Assembly: GCF_014653155.1 (NCBI RefSeq)
Contig: NZ_BNAF01000011.1
Coordinates: forward strand, 124,001-188,000
DNA from: Sphingobacterium griseoflavum
GTDB taxonomy: Bacteria > Bacteroidota > Bacteroidia > Sphingobacteriales > Sphingobacteriaceae
Direction of reading: 5' to 3'
DNA: 64,000 nucleotides
Shown: piece after piece, positions 17,915-27,223 of the stretch
How positions within the stretch are numbered: position 1 is the first letter of the stretch
Layout of the letters: every line of letters starts with the position of its first letter
Notes under the pieces: model-generated
The model's database searches: none
Told to the model about the DNA's origin: nothing
The model's input: the letters and a program-made list of their open reading frames with translations, nothing else
Program-made: the position numbers and the translations under genes

Positions 17915-18733
17915 TTATTCTCCGTCTTTCGCTTTACGAGGGCGTTTTCCAGCGTTAGCATCGGCATCAGCCTCTGCAGTAGCGCCATTATCTACAGCCG
18001 CCTTTGCTGCCGCAGCTTCTTTCTCTGCGTCCTCTTCTTTATCGCGTTTACGTTCTTCTAAACCTTCTTGGATCGCTTTTCCAATAATTCCTGCGATTAA
18101 GCTAATAGACTTCGTCGCATCATCGTTTGCCGGAATCGGGAAATCGATATTCGAAGGATCAGAGTTTGTGTCGACCATTGCAAAAGTAGGAATGCTCAAC
18201 TTCATTGCTTCTGCTACAGCGATGTGCTCTTTTTTCACATCGATGATGAATAGGGCAGCAGGCAAACGGTTCAAATCAGCGATACCACCTAAAAGGTTCT
18301 CTAATTTGATACGCTCCCGTTGAATCATCAACTTTTCTTTCTTAGACAATACATCGTACGTGCCATCTTTTTGCATCTTGTCGATGTTAGACATCTTTTT
18401 GATAGACTTACGTACTGTTTGGAAGTTTGTAAGCATACCACCTAACCATCTTTCTGTAACGAAAGGCATGTTCACATCTTTCGCTTGTTGTGCGATGATT
18501 TCTTTTGCTTGTTTTTTAGTAGCTACGAATAGTACTTTGCGACCTGATTTTACGATCTGTTTGATAGCTGAAGCAGCCTCTTCCAATTTCGTAAGGGTTT
18601 TATTCAAGTCTATAATGTGGATACCGTTACGTTCCATGAAAATGTATTTCGCCATTTTCGGATCCCATTTACGTGTAAGGTGACCAAAGTGCACACCTGC
18701 ATCCAATAATTCTTGATAAGTTGTTCTTGCCAT
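17915..18733 (-). CDS. rpsB: 30S ribosomal protein S2
   Basis: A 272-residue small-subunit protein. The conserved start (YQELLDAGVHFGHLTRKWDP) and the motif VTERWLGGMLTNFQT are unambiguous. The C-terminal 45 residues form an Ala/Asp/Glu/Lys-rich tail (KEEDAEKEAAAAKAAV), typical of Bacteroidota S2 proteins and longer than in E. coli. It lies 18 bp after rpsI within the translation operon. Confidence 0.97.
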   Translation of the reverse strand: MARTTYQELLDAGVHFGHLTRKWDPKMAKYIFMERNGIHIIDLNKTLTKLEEAASAIKQIVKSGRKVLFVATKKQAKEIIAQQAKDVNMPFVTERWLGGMLTNFQTVRKSIKKMSNIDKMQKDGTYDVLSKKEKLMIQRERIKLENLLGGIADLNRLPAALFIIDVKKEHIAVAEAMKLSIPTFAMVDTNSDPSNIDFPIPANDDATKSISLIAGIIGKAIQEGLEERKRDKEEDAEKEAAAAKAAVDNGATAEADADANAGKRPRKAKDGE

Positions 18734-18751
18734 TTTTTGATCCTCCTTTGA

Positions 18752-19138
18752 TTAACGTTTACTGAATTGGAATCTTCTACGTGCTTTGCGGCGTCCTGGT
18801 TTCTTACGCTCAACCATACGGTCGTCACGCGTAACTAAACCTTTCGCACGTAAAGCTGGTTTTACTTCTGGGTCAAGTTCGACCAAAGCTTTAGCGATCG
18901 CTAAGCGAACGGCTTCAGCTTGTCCTTTGACACCACCACCTTGAACGTTAACATTTACATCAAAATTTCCAGCAACACCAGCTACTTCTGTAGATTGAGT
19001 AACGATATATTGCAAAGGCAATGTTGGGAAATATACTTTAAAATCTTTACCGTTTACGGTAATGTTTCCGCTACCAGCAGTCAAGTAAATGCGGGCAACA
19101 GCAGTTTTTCTTCTTCCTGAAGTGTTAGTTGTTGACAT
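18752..19138 (-). CDS. rpsI: 30S ribosomal protein S9
   Basis: A 128-residue ribosomal protein with the usual start (TSGRRKTAVARIYLTAGSGN) and the basic C-terminus ending RRRFQFSKR, whose final Lys-Arg reaches the P-site tRNA. It is 11 bp downstream of rplM, the conserved gene order. Confidence 0.97.
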   Translation of the reverse strand: MSTTNTSGRRKTAVARIYLTAGSGNITVNGKDFKVYFPTLPLQYIVTQSTEVAGVAGNFDVNVNVQGGGVKGQAEAVRLAIAKALVELDPEVKPALRAKGLVTRDDRMVERKKPGRRKARRRFQFSKR

Positions 19139-19149
19139 GTTTGCTCTCC

Positions 19150-19593
19150 TTAAAATTTAACTGGTTTTGGGTTCTGTGCCTCATGTTTGTGCTCTGATCC
19201 CGCATAAACAAAAAGGTTTCTGAATAACTCACGTCCTAAACGATTTTTAGGAAGCATACCGCGAACCGCTTTCTCAACAATGCGCTCGGGGTGTTTTGCC
19301 AATAGCTCTTTTGGAGAAACAAAACGCTGACCACCTGGGTAGCCGGTGTAGCGAACGTATACTTTGTCGCCCAATTTGTTTCCTGTCAATCTAACTTTGT
19401 CTGCGTTGATAACGATCACGTTATCTCCACAGTCTACGTGTGGGGTGAATGTAGGCTTGTGCTTTCCGCGAATTACTTTCGCAATTTCGCTTGCCAAGCG
19501 CCCCAAAATCTCTCCTTCAGCGTCAACAACGATCCACTCTTTGTTAACGGTGTTCTTGTTGGCAGAGACAGTTTTGTAACTTAACGTATTCAC
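19150..19593 (-). CDS. rplM: 50S ribosomal protein L13
   Basis: A 147-residue large-subunit protein. [20 protein letters not shown] and the motif YRHTGYPGG-like [11 protein letters not shown] identify L13. It is the first gene of the rplM-rpsI-rpsB-tsf cluster, with a -7 box about 63 bases upstream. Confidence 0.97.
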   Translation of the reverse strand: MNTLSYKTVSANKNTVNKEWIVVDAEGEILGRLASEIAKVIRGKHKPTFTPHVDCGDNVIVINADKVRLTGNKLGDKVYVRYTGYPGGQRFVSPKELLAKHPERIVEKAVRGMLPKNRLGRELFRNLFVYAGSEHKHEAQNPKPVKF

Positions 19594-19655
19594 TTGCTTT
19601 TATTTAATTAATTAAAAAATGTATGTCCCTCTTGTAATCCCTACAATGAGGTCTG

Positions 19656-19663
19656 CAAAGGTA
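19656..19663 (-). promoter_or_regulatory. Candidate -7 box (TACCTTTG) of the rplM operon
   Basis: On the minus strand TACCTTTG matches TAnnTTTG and lies about 63 bases before the rplM start. A TTG at exactly -33 is not visible, though TTTG occurs a few bases further upstream. Confidence 0.5.
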
Positions 19664-19856
19664 CGATAAATATTCTGTAATATAAAAGCCAAATTTGTTT
19701 TTATGAACTTACCGGCAGGACACCTCATGGCGACGCCAAACTTGCGGGTTGGATATTTAACATGTTTTAAGATAAGATGCTTAAACTTTTGCTTTTTTTT
19801 GTCATCTTTATAAAAGGTGTGCTGTGCACCGTGTAATCAAACAAGAAGGGAAATTA

Positions 19857-21569
19857 ATGAAGATCAGTAAGAAGTTAGTCTGTTTAAGTCTGTCGGTTGT
19901 TTTGGGATTGTCCGTGCTGGTTGATGCCCATGCGCAACAAGTTCCAGTGGGCGATAAGCCATACAAGAACGATTTGACGTTGGTGGAAGGCAAACTTCGG
20001 AATGGCGATCTGGCCGGGGCGGTGGCCATATTGGATACCGTTATCGCGAAGTACCCAGATGCCGCAGAGGTATATTATGCAAAAGCGCTGCTTTTTGGTC
20101 AAGCAAGGAATTTGGAAGTCGCGATACCGCTGGCGCAAAAGGCGCTGACACTGGAGCCCAGAAACCTGCTTTTCGCCAATTATTTGGTGGAGCTCTATAA
20201 AGGTGCCGGTGATTTGATCTCGGCGATAGCTGTAGTCGATCAAGTTATCCTGCAGTACCCGGCAAACGCATCGCTTTACCGGGAGAAAATGCTACTGCTG
20301 CACGCGAGTAAGCAATCGGAACAATCTTTGGACGTTTACACGGATGCTGTGGATCGCTTTGGTGCCTCTGATACCTTGGACGTTATCAAAGCCGAAGTAC
20401 TCGTGGATATGAAACGTGCCGATGAGGCCCAAGCCGTCCTGTTACCTTGGGTCAAGCACAACTCAGGTATTCGACAAGTGTACAGTACGTTGGCATATAT
20501 TTATTTGGATAAAAAACAACCGAAGCAGGCACTTGACGTGTTGAAGAGAGGAGTGGAAAATACAAAAGACGATCTATTGTACCTTGATTTGGCAGACGCC
20601 TATAGCGCAGATAGAAAAAGTAAAATGGCCTTTGAATCGTTGAAGAAGGCCTTTGAGTCAGGCAATGTCGATTATGCAGATAAGTATCGAGCGATGTTTA
20701 CTATGCTAAGCGGTACAAGCGGGTTTGAGCTGGATCAAATACAGGAACTGGCTAACATATTGGTGATCAAATATCCACGGGTAGCGGACAGCCATGTTGC
20801 GAAAGGGGATATTCTGTGGCGTCGCGGAAAATTACAGGAAGCGCGTTCCTTGTTTCTAACGGCTATCGGGATTAATAAAGGGCATATTGATGCTTGGCGG
20901 ATGCTAATGAACGTGGAGCTCGCACTAAATGAGGCCGATCAGGCCATTGCACATGGATTTGAAGCGTTGGAAGCAAATCCTAATAATCCCATGCTTCTGT
21001 ATTTTACCGGTTTAGCCTATATGGTGAAGGACGATAGTGAACATGCACGCAAAATGATGGAGTCTGCGCTTGACAATAGTGGTGAGGAAAATTCTTATTT
21101 ACAGTCCCTGATCTATGCCGGTTTGGGCGACCTATATCATAAACTCAAGATGCCAGATGTGTCTGACGTGGCTTATGAAGAAGCCATAAAACTTGACAGC
21201 ACGAATGCTACGGCGATGAATAACTATGCATACTACCTTTCAGAGCGAAACGAAAAGTTGGCATTGGCTGCGTCGCTGTCAAAGCAGTCGAACGAATTGG
21301 ATCCTACATCCGCTACCTTTCAAGATACGTATGCATGGGTTTTATTCAAGCAGGAGAACTATAAGGAATCATTAAAGTGGATAGAGAAGGCGATCCGTGG
21401 TTCAGCACCGTCCGCCGTGCTTTACGATCACTACGGGGATATTTTGTATAAAAACGGAAATACGAAAGAAGCGGTAAAACAATGGGAGAAGGCGTTGTCG
21501 ATGGATGGGAGCGGCGTGGATGCAGATAAGTTGAAATTAAAAATAGAGAAAAAGAGCTATGTGGAATAG
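19857..21569 (+). CDS. Exported tetratricopeptide repeat protein
   Basis: A 570-residue protein with a Sec signal peptide (KKLVCLSLSVVLGLSVLVDA). It then consists almost wholly of TPR-like helical hairpins, for example AAEVYYAKALLFGQARNLEV and SAVLYDHYGDILYKNGNTKE. The start at 19857 was preferred over an in-frame GTG at 19824 because it directly precedes the signal peptide and follows AAGAAGGG. TPRs scaffold protein complexes. Its end overlaps the next lipoprotein gene by 11 bp. In Bacteroidota this gene order suggests an outer-membrane biogenesis or lipoprotein-related function; no enzymatic motif is visible. Confidence 0.8.
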   Translation: MKISKKLVCLSLSVVLGLSVLVDAHAQQVPVGDKPYKNDLTLVEGKLRNGDLAGAVAILDTVIAKYPDAAEVYYAKALLFGQARNLEVAIPLAQKALTLEPRNLLFANYLVELYKGAGDLISAIAVVDQVILQYPANASLYREKMLLLHASKQSEQSLDVYTDAVDRFGASDTLDVIKAEVLVDMKRADEAQAVLLPWVKHNSGIRQVYSTLAYIYLDKKQPKQALDVLKRGVENTKDDLLYLDLADAYSADRKSKMAFESLKKAFESGNVDYADKYRAMFTMLSGTSGFELDQIQELANILVIKYPRVADSHVAKGDILWRRGKLQEARSLFLTAIGINKGHIDAWRMLMNVELALNEADQAIAHGFEALEANPNNPMLLYFTGLAYMVKDDSEHARKMMESALDNSGEENSYLQSLIYAGLGDLYHKLKMPDVSDVAYEEAIKLDSTNATAMNNYAYYLSERNEKLALAASLSKQSNELDPTSATFQDTYAWVLFKQENYKESLKWIEKAIRGSAPSAVLYDHYGDILYKNGNTKEAVKQWEKALSMDGSGVDADKLKLKIEKKSYVE

Positions 21570-22344
21570 AGGTTTAATTATCCTCCTATGTGGGTTGGGA
21601 TTGCTGGCAGGAGGCTGTAAAACGAAGCAGCGTATAAAATTGCCTGATCAGGGGGCTCCAACGGCGGTGACAGCAGCTAACGAAGCCAGCATCAAAAGTT
21701 TCGAAATGAGTAATCTTGATTTCCATACATTTTCAGGAAGGGCCAAGACCAAGGTTGAACTAGATAAGCAGGTGCATGACCTCACGCTGAATGTGAGGAT
21801 ACAGCGGGATAAGGCTATTTGGATGTCCGTAACTGCGACGTTGGGTATCGAAGTGGCTCGGATCTTGATCACGCCAGATAGCGTTCAAATCTTAAACAAA
21901 CTGGCGGGAGAGTACATTGCTAAACCATTTAGCTACATTTATCACTATACCAATCGGGGGGTTAACTTCCATACGCTGCAGGATTTGCTGATCGCAAATG
22001 TTTCCTCTAGCCTCTTGCGCAATAGTAGTATGCAGGTAGCTAGCGCCACTGACGAATTTATTGTCGTAGGACTAAAAGAACAACTGTCTTACCAGTACAG
22101 GATTAATAAAGCAAACCGGCCCTTTAATTTTGTGCTGCAGGAAGTTGGCGGATCGCAAAACCTAGAAGCTTTCTATAGCGATTATGCTATGTATGGTGGG
22201 TATAATTTTCCGAATAATACAACGTTGAATATCTTAGGCGACCAGATTTCCTTGAAAGCGAGCATATCCTACAATCGCGTCACGTTCAATGATGATGTAG
22301 CGATGCCCTTCTCGGTATCCGGACGCTACAAAGTGATAAATTAG
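21559..22344 (+). CDS. DUF4292-like lipoprotein
   Basis: A 261-residue lipoprotein with lipobox LAGGC (Cys20). The body is beta-rich (NLDFHTFSGRAKTKVELDKQ, AIWMSVTATLGIEVARILIT), the pattern of Bacteroidota DUF4292 proteins, which resemble LolB/LolA-like lipoprotein carriers. It overlaps the TPR gene by 11 bp, implying coupled translation, and is followed after 99 bp by the EnvC-like gene. A role in outer-membrane lipoprotein handling is plausible but inferred. Confidence 0.7.
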   Translation: MWNRGLIILLCGLGLLAGGCKTKQRIKLPDQGAPTAVTAANEASIKSFEMSNLDFHTFSGRAKTKVELDKQVHDLTLNVRIQRDKAIWMSVTATLGIEVARILITPDSVQILNKLAGEYIAKPFSYIYHYTNRGVNFHTLQDLLIANVSSSLLRNSSMQVASATDEFIVVGLKEQLSYQYRINKANRPFNFVLQEVGGSQNLEAFYSDYAMYGGYNFPNNTTLNILGDQISLKASISYNRVTFNDDVAMPFSVSGRYKVIN

Positions 22345-22443
22345 TGACCACTAAGCAGAAAATCGCAAAATAATTGCGTGCTTAACAGGTATATCCTTAT
22401 TTTTGTAGGCTAAATTTAAACCGATATAGAGAGAAAACGGTTC

Positions 22444-23715
22444 ATGGATGTAAAAAAGATTATAGGTAGCTTCTTCGTGGTTTGGGTGTGCGGATTGACT
22501 TTGCTGCACGCACAGAGTAGCGCCGAACTCAAGAAGCAACGGGAAAAAATAGATGTGGAAATTGCGGAGCTAACCAAGGTGCTTCGCGCCAAGACACAAG
22601 AGAAATTACTTTCCCAAAGAGAGGTCAATGCATTGAGCCGACAACTGGATTTGCGGGAAAACAAGATAAGCACCATCAACGCGGAACTGCGGATTATCCA
22701 TGCCAATATTCGTACGAATACGCAAAAGGTGGATCAGCTGAAGGCAGAGCTGGAGAAAATGCGTAAAGATTATGAAAAAATGATCCTTTTTGCTTTTCGA
22801 AATAAGAACGGATACAATAAATTGATGTTTATTTTCGCTTCGAAGGATTTCAATCAGGCATTCAAACGGGTGAAATATTTACAGCAGTTTAATGATGCCA
22901 GAAAGATAAAAGCAGCCGAAATTGAAGCCACAAAGAAGGAGATCGAGTTGAAGATAGCGCAGTTGGAGCGCGATAGGCAAACGCAAAACCAATTGTTGAA
23001 GGAACAACAGGCTGAGCGCGCAATTATCGAAAAAGATCGCAGGGCCCATGCCAATGAACTGAGCCAGTTGCGTCGGGAAGAGTCTAGCTTTAAGGGACAG
23101 CTTACAAAGAAACAGCAGGAGAAGAAACGTATCGACGCGATGATCCAGACGGCGATCCGCAGGGAAATCGAAGAAGAGCGGAGGAGAGCAGAGGAGGCAC
23201 GCCGCAAAGCAGCAGAAGCTGAAGCCAAACGAACAGGTAAAACTGTTGAAGAGGTGGAGAAGAAGACCCCGCGAAAATCTGATAGCGAAATACTGCGCTC
23301 CACGCCGGAAGCAGCCAAACTCTCGGCGGATTTCAAATCCAATCGAGGACGTCTGCCTTGGCCAGTAGCGCAGGGTAACATTGTGCGTAACTTCGGTTTT
23401 GAAACGGTAGAGCGCAATGTACGTATCGATAACTCTGATGTGGCCATTCGGACTTCAACCAATGCGGCGGTGAAGGCCGTTTTTGAAGGTGAGGTGGTAC
23501 AGGTTATCGGTAGTTTCGTTGTTATCAAGCATGGCGAGTATTTCACCTCTTACTCAAACCTGAAGAGCGTAGCCGTCAGAAAGGGGCAGAAGGTAAATCG
23601 GGGACAACAAATTGGCTCTGCGGATGAAGATGCCGATGCCGGATACTCGGTTGTCAATTTCGGGGTGTTCCAAGGGCAAACGGCGATGAACCCGTCATCT
23701 TGGCTAGCAAAATAG
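22444..23715 (+). CDS. EnvC-like murein hydrolase activator
   Basis: A 423-residue exported protein: signal peptide (about 1-25), a long coiled coil (about 26-275, rich in Lys/Glu/Arg/Gln) and a C-terminal LytM/M23-like domain (LPWPVAQGNIVRNFGFETVE). The zinc-binding His residues of active M23 peptidases are missing: the HxH position reads VVNFGVF. This matches EnvC, which activates amidases rather than cutting peptidoglycan itself. It belongs to the TPR-DUF4292-EnvC run and precedes tatA. Acts in the periplasm on septal murein turnover. Confidence 0.87.
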   Translation: MDVKKIIGSFFVVWVCGLTLLHAQSSAELKKQREKIDVEIAELTKVLRAKTQEKLLSQREVNALSRQLDLRENKISTINAELRIIHANIRTNTQKVDQLKAELEKMRKDYEKMILFAFRNKNGYNKLMFIFASKDFNQAFKRVKYLQQFNDARKIKAAEIEATKKEIELKIAQLERDRQTQNQLLKEQQAERAIIEKDRRAHANELSQLRREESSFKGQLTKKQQEKKRIDAMIQTAIRREIEEERRRAEEARRKAAEAEAKRTGKTVEEVEKKTPRKSDSEILRSTPEAAKLSADFKSNRGRLPWPVAQGNIVRNFGFETVERNVRIDNSDVAIRTSTNAAVKAVFEGEVVQVIGSFVVIKHGEYFTSYSNLKSVAVRKGQKVNRGQQIGSADEDADAGYSVVNFGVFQGQTAMNPSSWLAK

Positions 23716-23741
23716 TTACAGGGATTTAAAAAATTAAATTA

Positions 23742-23749
23742 TATATTTG
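23742..23749 (+). promoter_or_regulatory. Candidate -7 box (TATATTTG) for tatA
   Basis: TATATTTG matches the Bacteroidota -7 consensus, 41 bases before the tatA start. No TTG stands at the expected -33 distance. Confidence 0.45.
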
Positions 23750-23790
23750 TAATACGCTGATAATGAAAGCAGCGTTAAGAAATTAAAACT

Positions 23791-24006
23791 ATGTACACAT
23801 CGGGATTATTATTTATCGGGACGCAGGAGATTATCATCATCGTGGTTTTAGTATTATTACTTTTTGGTGGTAAGAAAATTCCAGAGTTGATGCGTGGTCT
23901 GGGACGTGGAGTGAAAGAGTTCAAAGACGGTCAACGAGACGAACAGAACAACGAAACCAAAAACAATACAACAAACAACACGACCAACAGTAATACACAT
24001 AACTAG
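23791..24006 (+). CDS. tatA: Twin-arginine translocase subunit TatA/TatE
   Basis: A 71-residue protein. It has one N-terminal membrane helix ([20 protein letters not shown]), the FGG hinge, then an amphipathic helix ([15 protein letters not shown]). The last 20 residues are almost all Asn and Thr, a low-complexity tail. TatA oligomers form the pore of the Tat export system for folded proteins. Two likely Tat substrates with SRRxF signals are encoded in this window (36717-37469 and 50654-51736). Confidence 0.93.
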   Translation: MYTSGLLFIGTQEIIIIVVLVLLLFGGKKIPELMRGLGRGVKEFKDGQRDEQNNETKNNTTNNTTNSNTHN

Positions 24007-24028
24007 TGTCTTGCGTGTAAAAAAATAG

Positions 24029-24065
24029 AGAGTTTCTGGTGCAAAACCTGAAACTCTTTTAATTT
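24029..24065 (+). terminator. Rho-independent terminator after tatA
   Basis: AGAGTTTC (24029-24036) pairs with GAAACTCT (24050-24057), followed by TTTAATTTTT. It starts 22 bases after the tatA stop. Confidence 0.85.
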
Positions 24066-24173
24066 TTATAGCAACCTATACTAATGAACATTAATTGACG
24101 TTTTACTAAGCATGTGGAACGTATCGAAAATCACAGACCTTTTGACCGTGCATTGTTCATGAAATAACGACGT

Positions 24174-25604
24174 ATGAAGAAAATCCATTTATGGGTACTG
24201 CCGTTTTGTGCCCTGAGCTGGCTACAGCCAATCCAAGCGCAAGATATGGCATTCACAGAAAATGAAGAATATCCCCTGCATTTGAAGGAGCTTGCCAGCA
24301 TCCAACGCGAAGCTATCTTTTCGGGTATAGATTCTTTAAAAAAACTCTCTCACACCGATCCTATCCATACTGCCGAAGATTCTTTGATATTTCATCGGAT
24401 GCGTAAAATCCAGAAGACCATTCCCCTGGCCCTCAATGAAAAGATCAAATTTTACATTGAAAAATATGTTTCCCGGAATTACAACCCTTATATGAGTAAG
24501 CTCCGTGGACTATCCGAACATTATTTTCCTATTTACGAGGAAATTCTCGCCGATAGCCAGCTTCCCGATGAAATCAAATATATATCTATTGTGGAGTCTT
24601 CTTTAGACCCGCATTTGGTGTCGCGATCTGGAGCTGTGGGGCTGTGGCAGTTTATGTATGCTACGGCAAAGGGCTACGACCTAACCATGGATAGTTATAT
24701 TGACGAGCGTAAAGATCCGTATGCTGCCTGCTATGCAGCGAGCCGATATTTTAAAGAGGCCTATGACGAATTCAATGATTGGCTGCTAGCCTTAGCCTCC
24801 TATAATTGTGGGCGTGGAGCTGTGCGGCGTGCCATCGAACGATCGGGGCTGGATAATCCAGATTTTTGGCAGCTTTCTCCTTATTTGCCAGAGGAAACGC
24901 GAAACTACGTGCCGAAGTTTATAGCGATGACGTATACCATGAAACATGCCGATGCATATGAGATCGTTGGATCGGAAACAGATTTTACGTGGTCGGCAAA
25001 ACCTATCATGCTGCAGAATAATGTTGATTTGAACCGTGTCGCAGATGCTATTCATGTACCGCTCTCCACGTTAAAGATGTTCAATCCTTCGTTCAAAAAA
25101 AATATCATCTTAGCTAGTGTCGATAAGCCTAAGCGGCTGATCTTGCCTGAAACATCGGAACGAAACGATAGCTTGTTATATGCCGCTTTGAACAACGTTT
25201 TGGCTCCGGGTGCGGATATTGAACCGACTGGACTTTTGGCGTCCAAAAGCTCTACACACTATACGGCGAGGCGGGGCGAGTCGTTGGCGTCCGTATCCCA
25301 TAAATTTGGCGTCAGCGTTCAAGATTTAAAGGCTTGGAATGGCTTGTCTAACAACACGCCAATTGTCGGGAAATCCTTGATCATACAAAAAGAAGAACGC
25401 TTAGCAAGCCGCAATAATCAACCTACAGCTGCCAAGACGCGTAATGTCGTAGCCTATACCACCTATACCGTTCGGAAAGGCGACACCCTTTCCCATATTG
25501 CAAATAGATTCAAAGGCTGTACTGTAAGCCAGATTAAATCGGATAACAATCTGCACGGAAGCGCCTTGAAAATTGGGCAAAAGTTAAGGATTAAAAAGAT
25601 ATAG
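24174..25604 (+). CDS. MltD-like lytic transglycosylase with LysM domains
   Basis: A 476-residue exported peptidoglycan enzyme. After a signal peptide (about 1-22), the SLT domain carries the catalytic Glu141 in SIVESSLDP and the following GAVGLWQFM. Two LysM domains lie near 355-398 (YTARRGESLASVSHKFGVS) and 432-475 (YTVRKGDTLSHIANRFKGC), which bind glycan strands. The enzyme cleaves murein with formation of 1,6-anhydro-muramic acid in the periplasm. It is transcribed alone and converges on the phosphoribosyltransferase gene with 15 bp between stops. Confidence 0.9.
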   Translation: MKKIHLWVLPFCALSWLQPIQAQDMAFTENEEYPLHLKELASIQREAIFSGIDSLKKLSHTDPIHTAEDSLIFHRMRKIQKTIPLALNEKIKFYIEKYVSRNYNPYMSKLRGLSEHYFPIYEEILADSQLPDEIKYISIVESSLDPHLVSRSGAVGLWQFMYATAKGYDLTMDSYIDERKDPYAACYAASRYFKEAYDEFNDWLLALASYNCGRGAVRRAIERSGLDNPDFWQLSPYLPEETRNYVPKFIAMTYTMKHADAYEIVGSETDFTWSAKPIMLQNNVDLNRVADAIHVPLSTLKMFNPSFKKNIILASVDKPKRLILPETSERNDSLLYAALNNVLAPGADIEPTGLLASKSSTHYTARRGESLASVSHKFGVSVQDLKAWNGLSNNTPIVGKSLIIQKEERLASRNNQPTAAKTRNVVAYTTYTVRKGDTLSHIANRFKGCTVSQIKSDNNLHGSALKIGQKLRIKKI

Positions 25605-25619
25605 ATAAAAAAGGTGCAG

Positions 25620-26135
25620 CTAGGAGAGCCAAGCTGCATCTTCTTTATGATCAAACTCTTCCAATTCCACTTCTACATGTTCTTTCAATATAGTCGATAG
25701 TTTTAAGCCATAATAGTCGCTAAAGAGCGGGAACTGATGGTGTGAACGATCGATAAGTACCGCTGTGCGCATTTTCTTCAAAGGGACGTCGAGAAACATA
25801 CCTAAGCCATAAGCCAATGTCCTTCCGCTGTTCAATACATCATCGATCAGGATAATAACTTTGTCTTTGGCGATCTCTAATGTCCCGTCTGTTGTTGCTT
25901 CCAAACTCCGTTTTGTTTTGGCTATATTGATCCTTAACAGATCAAATGTTTTCCCGGGTGCGATACGCATCAGTATCTCCTGAAGCCGTTGCGCGAATAC
26001 ATAACCCCGATCAGCAATCCCCACCAGTAAAATGGAGTCTTCTTCGAAATTGTCTTCCAAAATTTGGTAAGCGATACGGATAGATTTCTGACGAATTTGC
26101 TCTTTATCCAAGATAAGCGTTCTTTTATTAGACAT
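25620..26135 (-). CDS. PyrR-like phosphoribosyltransferase
   Basis: A 171-residue type I phosphoribosyltransferase. The PRPP-binding motif ILIDDVLNSGRTLAYGL is clear; LLVGIADRGYVFAQRL is the pyrophosphate-loop region. The start at 26135 (MSNKRTLILDKEQIRQK) was chosen because the open frame upstream to 26231 has no family resemblance and runs into a terminator. Substrate preference (uracil or hypoxanthine-guanine) and any PyrR-like RNA-binding role cannot be decided. It sits between terminators on a short transcript. Confidence 0.8.
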   Translation of the reverse strand: MSNKRTLILDKEQIRQKSIRIAYQILEDNFEEDSILLVGIADRGYVFAQRLQEILMRIAPGKTFDLLRINIAKTKRSLEATTDGTLEIAKDKVIILIDDVLNSGRTLAYGLGMFLDVPLKKMRTAVLIDRSHHQFPLFSDYYGLKLSTILKEHVEVELEEFDHKEDAAWLS

Positions 26136-26231
26136 GTTGGATGCTTTGTGTACAGCGTTAAAAATACGAAATCTTTTAAATAAATATCCAGGAGCGAGGA
26201 TGTTTCGGTAGAGTTTATGCTTGTACAACAA

Positions 26232-26263
26232 AAAAGGTCTGGATTTCGAAATCCAGACCTTTT
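26232..26263. terminator. Perfect inverted-repeat terminator after the NlpC/P60 gene
   Basis: A 32-base perfect palindrome centred on TTCGAA (26245-26250) with A-rich and T-rich flanks on both sides. It lies 23 bases beyond the NlpC/P60 stop, so it ends that leftward transcript; it may also block transcription from the other side. Confidence 0.85.
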
Positions 26264-26285
26264 ATGCTATGGTGAAATATGGAAA

Positions 26286-26867
26286 CTAATTCAAGTTTTT
26301 ATTGTCGTCATCCAATTCTGCATTTGCAGTCATTGTTCCCGGTTCTTCAATAGGTCTTCCCCCATTGTAATAATAGCGTTTCCAATAAGCTTCATTAAGA
26401 TTGCTTACCATAACGCCGCGGCTGGAAGAAGCATGGGCAAATTTGTCATCGCCCAAATATACGCCAACATGTGTGATCTGTCTGCTTCGGATCTTAAAAA
26501 ACACCAAGTCGCCAGGCTGCAAGTCATTTTTACGTACCTGCTTAACATTGGCATATTGATTGCGGCTATTGTAACCGATCGTGGTGTTGAAAACATTCTC
26601 ATAGACTGCAAGGGAAAATTTGGAGCAGTCAATACCTTTTTTCGAATCCCCGCCCAAGCGATAAGGTGTTCCTACCCACTCGTAAACAAATTGATAAAGC
26701 TTCGTGTTTGCCATGGCATTCGAAGCAACACCCATGATTTGGGAAAAGTATTCCTTTGCTAAGTTATCGGGATCGGAAGAGGTGGTTTTGGTTTTGGTTG
26801 ATTGTGCCTGCGACACTAGACATAAGCCTATGAAGAGCATTCCTGCTACTAGTTTCTTTGTATTCAT
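26286..26867 (-). CDS. NlpC/P60 (C40) family peptidoglycan endopeptidase
   Basis: A 193-residue protein with signal peptide (KKLVAGMLFIGLCLVSQAQS). The catalytic triad is visible: Cys81 in GIDCSKFSLAVYENVF, His133 in ITHVGVYLGD, and His145 in KFAHASSSRGV. Enzymes of this family cut D-Glu-gamma-diamino acid bonds in murein peptides. The C-terminal 20 residues are acidic. A TTG-N20-TAGTTTTG promoter lies upstream and a strong terminator downstream, so it is monocistronic. Confidence 0.88.
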   Translation of the reverse strand: MNTKKLVAGMLFIGLCLVSQAQSTKTKTTSSDPDNLAKEYFSQIMGVASNAMANTKLYQFVYEWVGTPYRLGGDSKKGIDCSKFSLAVYENVFNTTIGYNSRNQYANVKQVRKNDLQPGDLVFFKIRSRQITHVGVYLGDDKFAHASSSRGVMVSNLNEAYWKRYYYNGGRPIEEPGTMTANAELDDDNKNLN

Positions 26868-26926
26868 TTGTTCGCTTTAATTACAACTTCTTTATACACT
26901 GTCTTGTATTTTCTACAGGACTGAAG

Positions 26927-26957
26927 CAAAACTAATACATAATGGCTACCCTTCCAA
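26927..26957 (-). promoter_or_regulatory. Promoter of the NlpC/P60 gene
   Basis: On the minus strand TTG (26957-26955), a 20-base spacer and TAGTTTTG (26934-26927) fit the Bacteroidota housekeeping promoter. The box is 60 bases before the start codon. Confidence 0.6.
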
Positions 26958-27107
26958 ACATTTTCTTGATTATTTAATGACAATTTAACGAATTTTAACA
27001 TTTTAATTTATATACTAAAATCGATCAATTTACGTTCAGTCAAATGTTCCATGAACCTCAAGACTGGACTACATCTTGATAAATCTTCAAAAAAAATGAA
27101 AAATAAT

Positions 27108-27139
27108 TTGATATATATAAAAATTAACACTTATCTTTA
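27108..27139 (+). promoter_or_regulatory. Candidate promoter of the threonine operon leader
   Basis: TTG at 27108-27110, a 21-base spacer and TATCTTTA at 27132-27139 approximate the consensus (last base A instead of G, spacer slightly long). The start of transcription would be near 27145, about 13 bases before the leader-peptide start. Confidence 0.45.
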
Positions 27140-27157
27140 AAAAGTTTTTAAAAGACC

Positions 27158-27223
27158 ATGTACAAGCACACTATTATTACATCCATTATTATTACCACCG
27201 GCATAACGAAGCGGAGGAAGTAA
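27158..27223 (+). CDS. Threonine/isoleucine-rich leader peptide of the thr operon
   Basis: A 21-codon ORF, starting ATG TAC AAG CAC and ending TAA. Between codons 5 and 17 it has five Thr codons (ACT, ACA, ACC, ACC, ACG) and six Ile codons, in runs such as TIITSIIITTGIT. It ends with KRRK. It lies directly upstream of a terminator and thrA. Leader peptides of E. coli thrABC have the same Thr/Ile composition and act as sensors of charged tRNA supply. The composition and position make the assignment strong; translation itself is not shown. Confidence 0.82.
   Translation: MYKHTIITSIIITTGITKRRK

Noticed and set aside
22854..23546. A 230-codon minus-strand ORF opposite the EnvC-like gene
   Set aside because: It is the Ser/Leu-rich shadow of a Lys/Glu coiled coil; the sense protein is clearly real.
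26136..26231. N-terminal extension of the phosphoribosyltransferase to 26231
   Set aside because: The extension has no family similarity and its DNA runs into a 32-base terminator palindrome.
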